Shown piece after piece: positions 19,596 to 26,642 of a DNA stretch of 64,000 nucleotides. The first letter of the stretch is position 1. Each line of letters starts with the position of its first letter. Origin of the DNA: Vreelandella massiliensis (GTDB taxonomy: Bacteria > Pseudomonadota > Gammaproteobacteria > Pseudomonadales > Halomonadaceae); the NCBI RefSeq assembly GCF_900155385.1, contig NZ_LT699745.1, positions 321,578 through 385,577 on the forward strand, given 5' to 3'. Made by a program: the position numbers and the translations under genes. Below the pieces are notes generated by a model. That model searched no databases. It was not told the origin of the DNA and saw only the letters and a program-made list of their open reading frames with translations.

Positions 19596-19671
19596 CCCTT
19601 TCCCATGTATATACAGTTGACACCTGATATCAACCAACCTACATTCCAGCTATGGTGCAAGGAAGAAGTGT

Positions 19672-20022
19672 ATGGATGATCAAGGATTAGATACTTTATT
19701 AGCGCTCAACGGTATTCAATACGGCATCCAAGGTGATTTTTGGGTCAAATTTGAGGTCCGGCGAGTCAATGCAACATCGAATATTCCCCATGGAATAAAA
19801 TATAGCTTGACGCTTCACCATAAGAGCGGGACACGGCTACTTGGTTTTGACAACGCGCATGCACCTAAAATTAAACGCAAAAAGTTTGCGGGGCGACGCG
19901 CAGAGTGGGATCACCGTCATTATCGCAGCGTCGTTAGTGATTACTTCTTTGATTCTGCAGCTCAGCTAATTGAAGATTTTTGGAAACAGGTCGACGAAAT
20001 ACTCCGAGAGGAAGGAATATGA
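19672..20022 (+). CDS. DUF6516 family protein, probable toxin-antitoxin component
   Basis: The 116-aa basic protein (FEVRRVNATSNIPHGIKYSL, LTLHHKSGTRLLGFDNAHAP, EWDHRH) matches the DUF6516 pattern of a small beta/alpha protein with conserved Asp/His residues near GFDNAH and DHRHY. Members are usually next to an HVO_A0114-type winged-helix protein, as here, and are thought to be toxins; the mechanism is unknown. The stop overlaps the next start (ATGA). AT content is higher than in the flanking core genes, suggesting acquisition. Confidence 0.7.
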   Translation: MDDQGLDTLLALNGIQYGIQGDFWVKFEVRRVNATSNIPHGIKYSLTLHHKSGTRLLGFDNAHAPKIKRKKFAGRRAEWDHRHYRSVVSDYFFDSAAQLIEDFWKQVDEILREEGI

Positions 20023-20372
20023 CAACCGTCAAAATCGGCATCATGAATCGTGATGAATTCCGCCAGCGCACGATCTCGATTGCCAAAGGTCTCTATAAGC
20101 CTGCGGCTGAAGAACCTAAAATATGGTTCGATAGTGTCGAGTCCATGTCTCGTCTGTTGAATACGAAAAACCTTGAGCTTCTTAAAACGATTCGCCAATG
20201 CAAGCCGCAGTCACTAGGAGAGCTTGCCGAACTAACAGGGCGTCGAAAAGAAAGCTTGAGCCGCACCATTAAAAAGATGGGCGACTATGGCTTGGTAGAA
20301 ATCAAGGAAGGCCCTCGGCATGCCAAGACGCCTGTTGTTACGGCTGACAGATTTGAAGTCACGTTAATGTGA
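20019..20372 (+). CDS. HVO_A0114-like winged-helix DNA-binding protein (probable antitoxin)
   Basis: The start is ATG 20019, overlapping the stop of the DUF6516 gene, with GAGGAAGGA just upstream; an in-frame ATG at 19980 lies inside that gene. The 117-aa product contains a winged helix-turn-helix: LNTKNLELLKTIRQCKPQSL, GELAELTGRRKESLSRTIKK, MGDYGLVEIKEGPRHAKTPV. It probably autoregulates the pair and binds the DUF6516 protein. Confidence 0.75.
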   Translation: MTTVKIGIMNRDEFRQRTISIAKGLYKPAAEEPKIWFDSVESMSRLLNTKNLELLKTIRQCKPQSLGELAELTGRRKESLSRTIKKMGDYGLVEIKEGPRHAKTPVVTADRFEVTLM

Positions 20373-20412
20373 AAATCGCCATTTTTTCATCAAAGCCGTG
20401 CCTGCTCCCCCA

Positions 20413-20483
20413 CTCACGCTGAGCCTGTCGAAGCGTAACCCTGAACCCGCTACCCCGCTCACCCTGAGCCTGTCGAAGGGTGA
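20413..20483. repeat. Two REP-like units in direct orientation
   Basis: CTCACGCTGAGCCTGTCGAAG (20413-20433) and CTCACCCTGAGCCTGTCGAAG (20459-20479) lie between the convergent TA pairs ending at 20372 (+) and 20516 (-). They belong to the family described at 19517. Confidence 0.75.
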
Positions 20484-20515
20484 CCGTCCGATAACATCAC
20501 CCTTGTCCCGACCCG

Positions 20516-20788
20516 TTATCGGTCTTCGTGCAAGCGGCCTTCTACATACTTGTGCAGAATGCTGGCCACAAGCGTCTGATAAGGTATGCCTTCCTTGAGG
20601 GCCTTTTTTTGAAGGCCACGGAGGTCCTTTGAAGAAAGCCTGATATTAATGCGGGCATCTTTTTTGAACATGGCTTCAGCGTATTGCTGATGCTGTGCTT
20701 TTCGCTCTTCAAACTCCGGCGCTCGCTTGAGTTCCCCGGCATCGAAGGCATCCAGAATTTCCTGCTCTTCTTTATGCAGCCTGCTCAT
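20516..20788 (-). CDS. CopG/BrnA-like ribbon-helix-helix antitoxin
   Basis: The 90-aa protein has an acidic N-terminal half (EEQEILDAFDAGELKRAPEF) and a C-terminal RHH module (ARINIRLSSKDLRGLQKKAL, KEGIPYQTLVASILHKYVEG). The IPYQTLVASILHKY signature is common in antitoxins partnered with BrnT-like toxins. The start overlaps the toxin's stop by 4 bases; the toxin-first order is the BrnTA order. Confidence 0.8.
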   Translation of the reverse strand: MSRLHKEEQEILDAFDAGELKRAPEFEERKAQHQQYAEAMFKKDARINIRLSSKDLRGLQKKALKEGIPYQTLVASILHKYVEGRLHEDR

Positions 20789-21063
20789 TTTGGGCCTCCC
20801 AAATAGGCTCTGGTCGCTTTCCGGCTGGGAATGATCGTTTTTAGAAAAACCTCATCCTCTGACTCCACGAAGGGAACCAGGTAAGCATACCCTTCCATTT
20901 CAATAACATGGATTTTTTGACCTGGATATCGCGCCTGGTTTGGATGCTCAAAGGTATCCAGAATACCTCCAATCGAAATGTGCAATACCGCATCTTCGAA
21001 GGAGATATTCCTGTCCTCTTGGAGAAGCTGGTTCTTCTCCAGGTTCCATGTGATGGTTTTCAT
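20785..21063 (-). CDS. BrnT-like toxin
   Basis: With ATG 21063 the product is 92 aa (MKTITWNLEKNQLLQEDRNI, SFEDAVLHI, VIEMEGYAYLVPFVE, FLKTIIPSRKATRAYLGG). The early W, the ISFEDA block and the final SRKAT(R) follow the BrnT RNase-toxin architecture. An upstream in-frame ATG at 21081 is possible but lies in the AT-rich promoter (TATATT at about 21071). It is co-transcribed with the RHH antitoxin. Confidence 0.72.
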   Translation of the reverse strand: MKTITWNLEKNQLLQEDRNISFEDAVLHISIGGILDTFEHPNQARYPGQKIHVIEMEGYAYLVPFVESEDEVFLKTIIPSRKATRAYLGGPK

Positions 21064-21097
21064 GAATAGAATATAGCACATTGTGTGCTTTTTGTAC

Positions 21098-21292
21098 TCA
21101 CCAATCCAGCATCACTCGCGTATGCTCACGCTGCTGCTTTACCGCGTCATCCAGAATCACGAGCAACTTCTCGTAATCCTCTGGCATCTCGCCTTCCAAG
21201 CCAGCATTCTCAAAGCGCTCAATCGTTTGCTGAGTCTCGTTGATCACGGCTTGCAGTTCATCGATGACACGCTGGTGCTCTTCATTGGTCAT
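21098..21292 (-). CDS. Small coiled-coil-like protein of unknown function
   Basis: The 64-aa acidic, helical protein starts MTNEEHQRVIDELQAVINET and ends ILDDAVKQQREHTRVMLDW. Its ATG at 21292 overlaps the stop of the frame ending at 21289 (ATGA), so the two formed an operon. A shorter paralogue lacking the middle ~30 residues lies at 23276-23404. I know no family for it. Confidence 0.55.
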   Translation of the reverse strand: MTNEEHQRVIDELQAVINETQQTIERFENAGLEGEMPEDYEKLLVILDDAVKQQREHTRVMLDW

Positions 21293-21647
21293 ACGCTTCC
21301 ACGGTTTTGCAGCGCTTGTACGCGCTGATAAAGCGTCTTGGCGTTTTGGATCGCGGTGGCTTCGTGCTCATCCAGCGTCAGGTAAATTTCTTGACGATCG
21401 TCTTTCGCCACGGCGGCTAACTCGTGCTGGTAACGCTGAAAAAGGTGCTTAAGGTTCATATCGATCATCATCAGCTCCAGCTCGAACTCGATTTTTAGCT
21501 TTTCAACCCGGGCTTTTTCCTCCGCTGTTTGCCCCGACGCCACCATCGCGTGCAGCGTGCCGTTCACCTCTTTTCCAACGTTTTTAGCTTGGGGCTCAGG
21601 TCGTATATCACTTCGTAGGCGGAGATTTTAACGCTGTGCTGGCTCAC
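21289..21647 (-). pseudogene. Frameshifted homologue of the 25456 protein
   Basis: The minus strand from a GTG at 21647 (AAAGG upstream) reads SQHSVKISAYEVIYDLSPKL then KTLEKR-stop; the adjacent frame continues VNGTLHAMVASG and FELELMMIDMNLKHLFQRY to 21289. Together they align with the intact protein at 25456 (VNRTLDTLIEGA, DFTLELQAIHTNLEHLLERY, AKEIYRKVVEFQ). A one-base deletion near 21568 separates the frames. A GTG at the break could restart a 92-aa product, so residual function is not excluded. Confidence 0.65.
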
Positions 21648-21762
21648 TGGCTGACCTTTTTTTGTTCAAGAATTGCACCGCTTGCTGGCCACTGCCAGCC
21701 CGCAAGCGTTTTATACTCATTTAACTGCGTTGTAATAGCCAATATTCACGGTAGTTGAGCCT

Positions 21763-21936
21763 ATCATCACACAGGCTGCCCTTATCCACCACGGTGAAAC
21801 CAACGCTCGCGATGCCGACCGGCGCATTACCCAGCGGCTCAAGGAAGCCCTGGGCTTGGTGGATATTCGGGTCTTGGATCATATTGTCGTTGGCCATGAA
21901 GGCTACACGTCGTTTGCCCAACGCGGATGGCTATAA
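21763..21936 (+). pseudogene. radC: radC 3' remnant (JAB-domain DNA repair protein fragment)
   Basis: The frame 21763-21936 translates to the C-terminus of Rad[41 protein letters not shown], then a stop. The residues before ARDAD are degraded and no upstream RadC core is present, so only about 57 of ~220 residues survive. radC-like genes travel on genomic islands, so this marks an earlier insertion. A hairpin with a short T-run follows at 21971. Confidence 0.75.
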
Positions 21937-21970
21937 AGGCACTCTTACCCAGCCTCTTCGACACTGCCTG

Positions 21971-22012
21971 CCCCACGCTTGCCCTGACCGGCAGCGTGGG
22001 GCGGGGCTTTTC
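21971..22012 (+). terminator. Possible intrinsic terminator after radC remnant
   Basis: CCCCACGCT at 21971-21979 pairs with AGCGTGGGG at 21993-22001 around a 13-base loop, followed by CGGGGCTTTTC. The stem is strong but the T-run is only four bases. Confidence 0.45.
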
Positions 22013-22130
22013 TGGTGGGCATCTTTTTTCGCGCATGGGCTATTGGATGAGAGAAAAAAGCTAAGCGCTGGCATGAGCTTGGAATAGGGCGTGCTGTGGT
22101 AAAATAAAACGCATTAGGAGAGGAAAGCGC

Positions 22131-23090
22131 ATGGCGGATACTACCCACAAGCCGCATGATACGGGCTATAAAGAGTTATTCAGTTACCCCGAGTTCGTGC
22201 AGCAGCTGATTGAAGGCTTCGCGCCGACTGAAATCGCTGAACTAATGGACTTCTCGACACTCAGTAACCACAGCGGTAACTACATCACACCGCTGTTTGA
22301 GGAAAAGTTTGAGGACGTGGTGTGGTCAGTGGAGGTGACCTGGCAGGGCACTACTCAAACCGTGTTTCTCTATATTTTGCTGGAGTTTCAGTCGAGGGTG
22401 GATCGCACGATGCCGATCCGGCTGATGCACTACGTGGCCTGTTTTTATGATCACTTGCTGAAAAATGGCAAGACAACACCGCACAAGGGCTTACCGCCCA
22501 TTCTGCCTATCGTGCTCTATAATGGGTCTGAGAACTGGACGGCCCGGCAAGATATCTACGACATGGTGCGCCCGGAACCGCCTGCGTTTCTGCAGGTCTA
22601 CCAGCCACACTTACGCTATTACTTAGTCGATGAAGGTCGCTATACTGACGAACAGTTAGGGTTGGTACAGACACCGCTGAGCGGGGTGTTCAGTATTGAA
22701 AAAGCCTCCAAAGATCGCCAGGGGTTGCAGCAGGCGGTAGATAGGATCGTGGCGATCATCCAGGCCGATCCGAATAAAGAGCGCATCGACAAAATCATCA
22801 CCCGCTGGCTCAAGCGTCACCTGCAGCGGCTCGGGGCTGAGGTCAATCTGGATCAGCTCAACAGTTTGGTGGAGGATAAAGATATGTTGGCAGAGAATCT
22901 CGAAAGTTGGGCGAAGAGAGAACAGCACCAAGGTGAAACTCGCGTGCTAACGAAGCAGATCAAAATGAAGTTTGGTGAAGTTCCTGAGTGGGTTTTGCAG
23001 CGACTTAACCAAGCTACTACAGAGCAACTGGATGAGTGGTCATTAGCCATCTTGGCTGCGAACTCGCTCGACGAGATGTTCAAACACTGA
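22131..23090 (+). CDS. Rpn-family recombination-promoting nuclease/putative transposase, intact
   Basis: The 319-aa protein starts at ATG 22131 (AGGAGAGGAAAGCGC upstream; possible -10 TAAAAT at ~22101). It has the Transposase_31/Rpn core: DTGYKELFSYPEFVQQLIEG with the first catalytic Asp, VFLYILLEFQSRVDRTMPIR with the E-x-Q, then LPPILPIVLYNGSENW. The C-terminal tail (MKFGEVPEWVLQRLNQATTE, QLDEWSLAILAANSLDEMF) parallels that of the broken copy at 18447. Family members are Mg-dependent PD-(D/E)XK endonucleases that promote horizontal transfer. Pieces of this gene are copied at 19409 and 23112. Confidence 0.85.
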   Translation: MADTTHKPHDTGYKELFSYPEFVQQLIEGFAPTEIAELMDFSTLSNHSGNYITPLFEEKFEDVVWSVEVTWQGTTQTVFLYILLEFQSRVDRTMPIRLMHYVACFYDHLLKNGKTTPHKGLPPILPIVLYNGSENWTARQDIYDMVRPEPPAFLQVYQPHLRYYLVDEGRYTDEQLGLVQTPLSGVFSIEKASKDRQGLQQAVDRIVAIIQADPNKERIDKIITRWLKRHLQRLGAEVNLDQLNSLVEDKDMLAENLESWAKREQHQGETRVLTKQIKMKFGEVPEWVLQRLNQATTEQLDEWSLAILAANSLDEMFKH

Positions 23091-23111
23091 CAGTACTTTC
23101 CTTCGCATACC

Positions 23112-23304
23112 GCGGCTCGGGGCTGAGGTTAATCTGGATCAGCTCAACAGTTTGGTGGAGGATAGAGATATGTTGGCAGAGAATTTAGAAAACTGGGCGC
23201 AGCAAGAGCGCCAGAAGGTTCCTTCGACAGGCTCAGGATGATCGTTCCTCGAAAAGCCCCGAGGCGCGAACCCGCTCACGCTGAGCTTGTCGAAGCGTCA
23301 TCCT
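23112..23304 (+). repeat. Direct repeat copy 2: Rpn fragment plus REP-like pair
   Basis: This is the second copy of the ~190-bp sequence at 19409, immediately downstream of the intact Rpn gene. It retains an open frame across the Rpn fragment (NWAQQERQKVPSTGSG). The inverted REP-like units are CCTTCGACAGGCTCAGG (from 23221) and CTCACGCTGAGCTTGTCGAAG (from 23275). Confidence 0.8.
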
Positions 23305-23404
23305 CGCCCAACATCACCTTTTTATGCTTTCTTTGCTGGGTCACGGCATCATCCAGAATCGCGAGCAGCTCATCGATAACGCGCTGATGCTCTTCATTGG
23401 TCAT
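23276..23404 (-). CDS. Shortened paralogue of the 21098 small protein
   Basis: From ATG 23404 the frame gives 42 residues: MTNEEHQRVIDEL fused directly to LLAILDDAVTQQRKHKK, then VMLGEDD and a tail encoded by the REP-like unit (ASTSSA-stop). Relative to the 64-aa copy the middle is deleted and the natural end is replaced by repeat DNA. It is probably a degenerate copy. Confidence 0.4.
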   Translation of the reverse strand: MTNEEHQRVIDELLAILDDAVTQQRKHKKVMLGEDDASTSSA

Positions 23405-23479
23405 ATCATCCCCATAAAAAACCGACCCTGAAATGAGCCGGCTTATCACTCTCTATTCCGTCAATCTAAAACAGTAGCG

Positions 23480-23833
23480 CTACTCATTCACTAGATCACG
23501 AATTCGCTCTACCACTGCTGCGTAATCCACTCCCTCTTCGCCCAAGCGTTCAACAAGCTGCCGATCATTTTGCTCTCCGGGCTCTAGCATTGTAACAATC
23601 ATTTTTCCCACAGCCGTCCCATGTTTGTATAGGCGCACCTGCTCATAATGATTAAGTGGCAACTCAACGGGAACATGCCCCAATCCCATACCGGCAAGAG
23701 TGCTGCTAATGCCATCGCGAACATTAACGCCTAAACGACTTGCACTGGCTGCGTCTCGCAACTCCACCATTGGAAGAGTTAGCACATTACCATTTTTTTC
23801 AACTTCGGCTTTGATTTCGTCCCAGTTCATCAT
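23480..23833 (-). CDS. Conserved-looking small protein of unknown function
   Basis: The 117-aa product begins at ATG 23833 (a second ATG follows at 23830) behind GGAGGGAACGC, an excellent ribosome binding site. It is soluble, alpha/beta, with VLTLPMVELRDAASASRLGV, LPLNHYEQVRLYKHGTAVGK and a helical end (LVERLGEEGVDYAAVVERI). I cannot assign a family. It follows the flagellin gene on the same strand but is separated by a terminator, so it is probably a separate unit. Confidence 0.6.
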   Translation of the reverse strand: MMNWDEIKAEVEKNGNVLTLPMVELRDAASASRLGVNVRDGISSTLAGMGLGHVPVELPLNHYEQVRLYKHGTAVGKMIVTMLEPGEQNDRQLVERLGEEGVDYAAVVERIRDLVNE

Positions 23834-23849
23834 GCGTTCCCTCCATTAG

Positions 23850-23877
23850 AAAAAACGGGGACCCGAAGGCCCCCGTC
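23850..23877 (-). terminator. Flagellin intrinsic terminator
   Basis: Reading the minus strand, ACGGGGGCC - TTCG - GGTCCCCGT is followed by TTTTTTC. This tetraloop hairpin with a T6 tail is about 40 bases after the flagellin stop. Confidence 0.85.
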
Positions 23878-23914
23878 ATTACTTACCACTTCAGCCTTGC
23901 GGCTAGACTTCAGA

Positions 23915-25210
23915 TTAACCCAGCAGAGACAGAACGTTCTGCGGCAGCTGGTTAGCCTGTGCAAGAACGGATGTACCGGCCTGCTGTAGGATCTGGTTCT
24001 TGGTCATATCAGCCACTTCCGTTGCGTAGTCGGCATCTTCGATGCGCGAACGAGCAGCAGAGAGGTTAGTTTCGTTGGTGCTCAAGTTAGTGATGGCAGA
24101 TTCAAAACGGTTTTGCACCGCACCCAGCTCAGAACGAAGGCTATCCACTTGACTCAGAGCAGCATCAATAGTTGCAAGAGGGTCATTGGTGCTTGCACCT
24201 TCAAACTCATCAGTTGGAGTAGCGCCACTCAACTCTATAGTTGTACCTGCTGCAACGTTAGCGGTTGGAGTGCCACCGCCATTGGCTAAAGTAGCATCTG
24301 CAATTTCGTAGTTACCACCCTGAATTTCGGTGTAAGCAGTCGCTGCTCCAGCATCATCAGCGCCTACTTTAACTAGCTGTCCAGTCAAAGTAATTTCGCT
24401 GCCGCTGGCAATACCGTTATCTACATCATTGTACTGAACATCTGTGGTATTGAGAACAACAGCACCATTAGTATCATCTACTGATGCTGCATAGAAGTCA
24501 TCACCAGACTTGACTACAAATTGATTAGTCGCATTGCCATCAGAGTCTAAGGTATTGTGCAATGACAAATTAGATGCATCATCGAGATTCAATGTTGAAG
24601 CAACACCACTTAAGTCAACATCTTGAGGTATGCCACCGCCATTTGTTGTTTGAGTTATCTCTTCGCTAACACCTAAGGCATTGCCAGATACTGAGAAGCC
24701 TTCCATTCCAAGTGTATTAGAAGTAATTTCCTGCAAAGACACTTCAATGGTCTGACCATCGTCAGCACCGACCTGAATACTCAAGCCTTGGTCACTGGCA
24801 AGAACTTTAGTTCCGTTGAAGTCGGTCTCTTCTGAGATTCGATCAATTTCGTTTAGGCGTTGATTAATCTCGTCTTGAATAGAGTTCAAGTCATCTTGGC
24901 TATTCGTACCGTTTTGAGCCTGAACAGACAATTCACGTACACGTTGCAAGTTGTCGTTGATCTGATCCAAACCACCTTCGGCGGTTTGTGCAGCAGAAAT
25001 ACCATCGTTGGCATTTCGCTGCGCCTGACCCAGACCGGTGATCTGTGCAGACATACGGTTGGCGATGGCTTGGCCGGCCGCATCATCCTTGGCACTGTTG
25101 ATACGCAGGCCAGAGCTCAAACGCTCCATGGAAGTCTGCAGTGCGTTTTGTGACTCACGCAGGTTCTGCTGGCCGATCATTGAAGTGATGTTGGTATTGA
25201 TCACTGACAT
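23915..25210 (-). CDS. fliC: Flagellin
   Basis: The start is ATG 25210, with AAAGGAGAATCACC before it; upstream in-frame sequence is not native. The 431-aa product has the conserved D0/D1 N-terminus ([40 protein letters not shown]) and C-terminus ([60 protein letters not shown]). The middle ~160 residues are Asn/Thr/Gly-rich and variable, as expected for the exposed D2/D3. It builds the filament after secretion by the flagellar type III apparatus. No other flagellar gene is in the window, so this is an isolated flagellin locus. A sigma-28 promoter and a hairpin terminator make it monocistronic. Confidence 0.95.
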   Translation of the reverse strand: MSVINTNITSMIGQQNLRESQNALQTSMERLSSGLRINSAKDDAAGQAIANRMSAQITGLGQAQRNANDGISAAQTAEGGLDQINDNLQRVRELSVQAQNGTNSQDDLNSIQDEINQRLNEIDRISEETDFNGTKVLASDQGLSIQVGADDGQTIEVSLQEITSNTLGMEGFSVSGNALGVSEEITQTTNGGGIPQDVDLSGVASTLNLDDASNLSLHNTLDSDGNATNQFVVKSGDDFYAASVDDTNGAVVLNTTDVQYNDVDNGIASGSEITLTGQLVKVGADDAGAATAYTEIQGGNYEIADATLANGGGTPTANVAAGTTIELSGATPTDEFEGASTNDPLATIDAALSQVDSLRSELGAVQNRFESAITNLSTNETNLSAARSRIEDADYATEVADMTKNQILQQAGTSVLAQANQLPQNVLSLLG

Positions 25211-25282
25211 GGTGATTCTCCTTTCCTTTTGACACTGGCCTAGAAGGCCCGCTTTTCGGCCACATTGTGTGCCGTTATTACT

Positions 25283-25310
25283 AACTACGGCACAGGCGGG
25301 AAAACCTTTA
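25283..25310 (-). promoter_or_regulatory. Sigma-28 (FliA) flagellin promoter
   Basis: On the minus strand TAAA (25307-25310), exactly 15 bases, then GCCGTAGTT (from 25291) matches the FliA consensus TAAA-N15-GCCGATAA. It predicts a transcript start near 25276 and a ~65-base leader. Confidence 0.85.
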
Positions 25311-25455
25311 GGCTTTCTACCAAAAAATAATGTAATTCTTGGTAACAGGCGCTGAGCTTTCTCATGCTTGCTGAAATGCGCCGCGAGGGCGAGTAGAATG
25401 CGCGCTTTGGTTGCCCCACCCACGATAGCGCCCTGTGCCTTATGACCCACGCCTT

Positions 25456-25842
25456 ATGAGCAGCACCTACCCCCACTATGAAGCCCCCATTCAGCTGTAT
25501 GACGTGGTGTTTATCATCGTCCCCCGGTTGGATCGGGCGCAGAAGCTGGTGAACAGAACCCTCGATACACTGATTGAGGGCGCCACCGACCCCAAGGATT
25601 TAACCAAGCGGCTGGAACAGCGCCGGGATTTCACGCTGGAACTGCAGGCGATTCACACCAACCTGGAGCACCTTTTAGAGCGCTACCGGCCGGATGTGAA
25701 AGACTTGCTGCGCACCAGTGGCATGAGCGGCAACCGCACGGTGGAGCCGGATGACATGGAGCAGGACGCGATCGAGCGCGCGAAGGAGATTTACCGCAAG
25801 GTGGTGGAGTTTCAAACCGGGCGAAGGAACGTGCCGTTTTAG
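25456..25842 (+). CDS. Small helical protein of unknown function next to flagellin
   Basis: The start is set at ATG 25456; an in-frame GTG at 25435 is possible and neither has a strong Shine-Dalgarno. With ATG 25456 the product is 128 aa. It contains LYDVVFIIVPRLDRAQKLVN, DFTLELQAIHTNLEHLLERY and EQDAIERAKEIYRKVVEFQ, so it is mainly long helices. A broken paralogue lies at 21289-21647. Its position divergent from flagellin suggests, but does not show, a flagellar connection. A possible promoter CTGAAA-N17-TAGAAT lies at about 25371-25399. Confidence 0.6.
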   Translation: MSSTYPHYEAPIQLYDVVFIIVPRLDRAQKLVNRTLDTLIEGATDPKDLTKRLEQRRDFTLELQAIHTNLEHLLERYRPDVKDLLRTSGMSGNRTVEPDDMEQDAIERAKEIYRKVVEFQTGRRNVPF

Positions 25843-25860
25843 GGGGGAGGTAGGTTCGCA

Positions 25861-25885
25861 CTTCGATAAGCTCAGTGTGAACGGG
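25861..25885. repeat. REP-like unit
   Basis: CTTCGATAAGCTCAGTGTGA at 25861-25880 is a single member of the family at 19517, between the genes ending at 25842 (+) and 25895 (-). Confidence 0.7.
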
Positions 25886-25894
25886 CCAGAAGCG

Positions 25895-26455
25895 CTACCC
25901 CATAAAACGTAGCGCGGCGAGAGTGAGCCCCAGCGAGGTGGCGATAAAGCCCAGCAGCCAGTAGAACTGCTTATCCTGGCGCTTGAGCACGGCTTCAAAG
26001 CGCTCGTCCTGCTTGTCAAAACGCTTGTTCATATCGTCACGCATACCTTCAAAGCGCTTATCCATCTGCTCAAAGCGCTTATCCATCTGCTCAAAGCGTT
26101 TATCTACCTGCTCAAAGCGCTTGTCGACCTGCTCAAAGCGCTTGTCGACTTGTTCGAAGCGCTTAACCATATCTTCACGCATGGCTTCAAAGCGCTTGTC
26201 GACCTGTTCAAAGCGCTTATCCATATCTTCACGCATGGCTTCAAAACGCTTGTCGATCTGCTCAAAGCGCTTTTCCATGAGGTGAAAGCCTTGCTGCATC
26301 AGTTCGCGCTGGTGTCTTAATTCATCTTCCACGCGCACCATGCGTTCGCGCAGTTCAATTTCGTACACTGCAGGCGGCTTGCCCAGGCTCTGCTCGGCCA
26401 GCCATTCGCCCAGGTGGGCTTTGATATACTCAATGTCGCTTTCACCCAGGTTCAT
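25895..26455 (-). CDS. Membrane-anchored heptad-repeat coiled-coil protein
   Basis: The 186-aa product has an N-terminal soluble part (SDIEYIKAHLGEWLAEQSLG), then from about residue 60 to 150 a run of near-identical heptads (KRFEQVD, KRFEQMD, KRFEAMR, with EDM spacers), and a final transmembrane helix (YWLLGFIATSLGLTLAALRF). This is a DUF1640/CCDC90-like layout: a long parallel coiled coil tethered to the inner membrane by its C-terminus. At DNA level the repeat is a 21-bp minisatellite prone to copy-number change. The function is unknown. Confidence 0.75.
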   Translation of the reverse strand: MNLGESDIEYIKAHLGEWLAEQSLGKPPAVYEIELRERMVRVEDELRHQRELMQQGFHLMEKRFEQIDKRFEAMREDMDKRFEQVDKRFEAMREDMVKRFEQVDKRFEQVDKRFEQVDKRFEQMDKRFEQMDKRFEGMRDDMNKRFDKQDERFEAVLKRQDKQFYWLLGFIATSLGLTLAALRFMG

Positions 26456-26540
26456 AGGGGTGGCTCCGTGCTATATCCAATGCTAATAGTATCGCGTGAG
26501 GGGTTGTGCGAGGCAAGGTGATGGACATTTCCCAAACCGG

Positions 26541-26605
26541 TCACCCTGAGTCTGTCGAAGGGTGGCAGGGTTCACACTTCGACAAGCTCAGACCGAACGG
26601 GGAAA
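26541..26605. repeat. REP-like inverted pair upstream of sbcD
   Basis: TCACCCTGAGTCTGTCGAAG (26541-26560) and CTTCGACAAGCTCAG (26578-26592) are inverted units of the family at 19517, lying between the coiled-coil gene and sbcD. Confidence 0.75.
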
Positions 26606-26642
26606 ATCTCGATGTCAACAATCTTAAAGGGAACGGACACCC

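Noticed and set aside
18447..23090. Insertion sequences with DDE transposases
   Set aside because: The transposase-like genes have PD-(D/E)XK motifs of Rpn proteins, and no terminal inverted repeats or target duplications are seen.
25895..26455. A CRISPR array suggested by regularly spaced repeats
   Set aside because: The repeats are 21-bp tandem codon heptads (KRFEQVD) in a long open frame without unique spacers.
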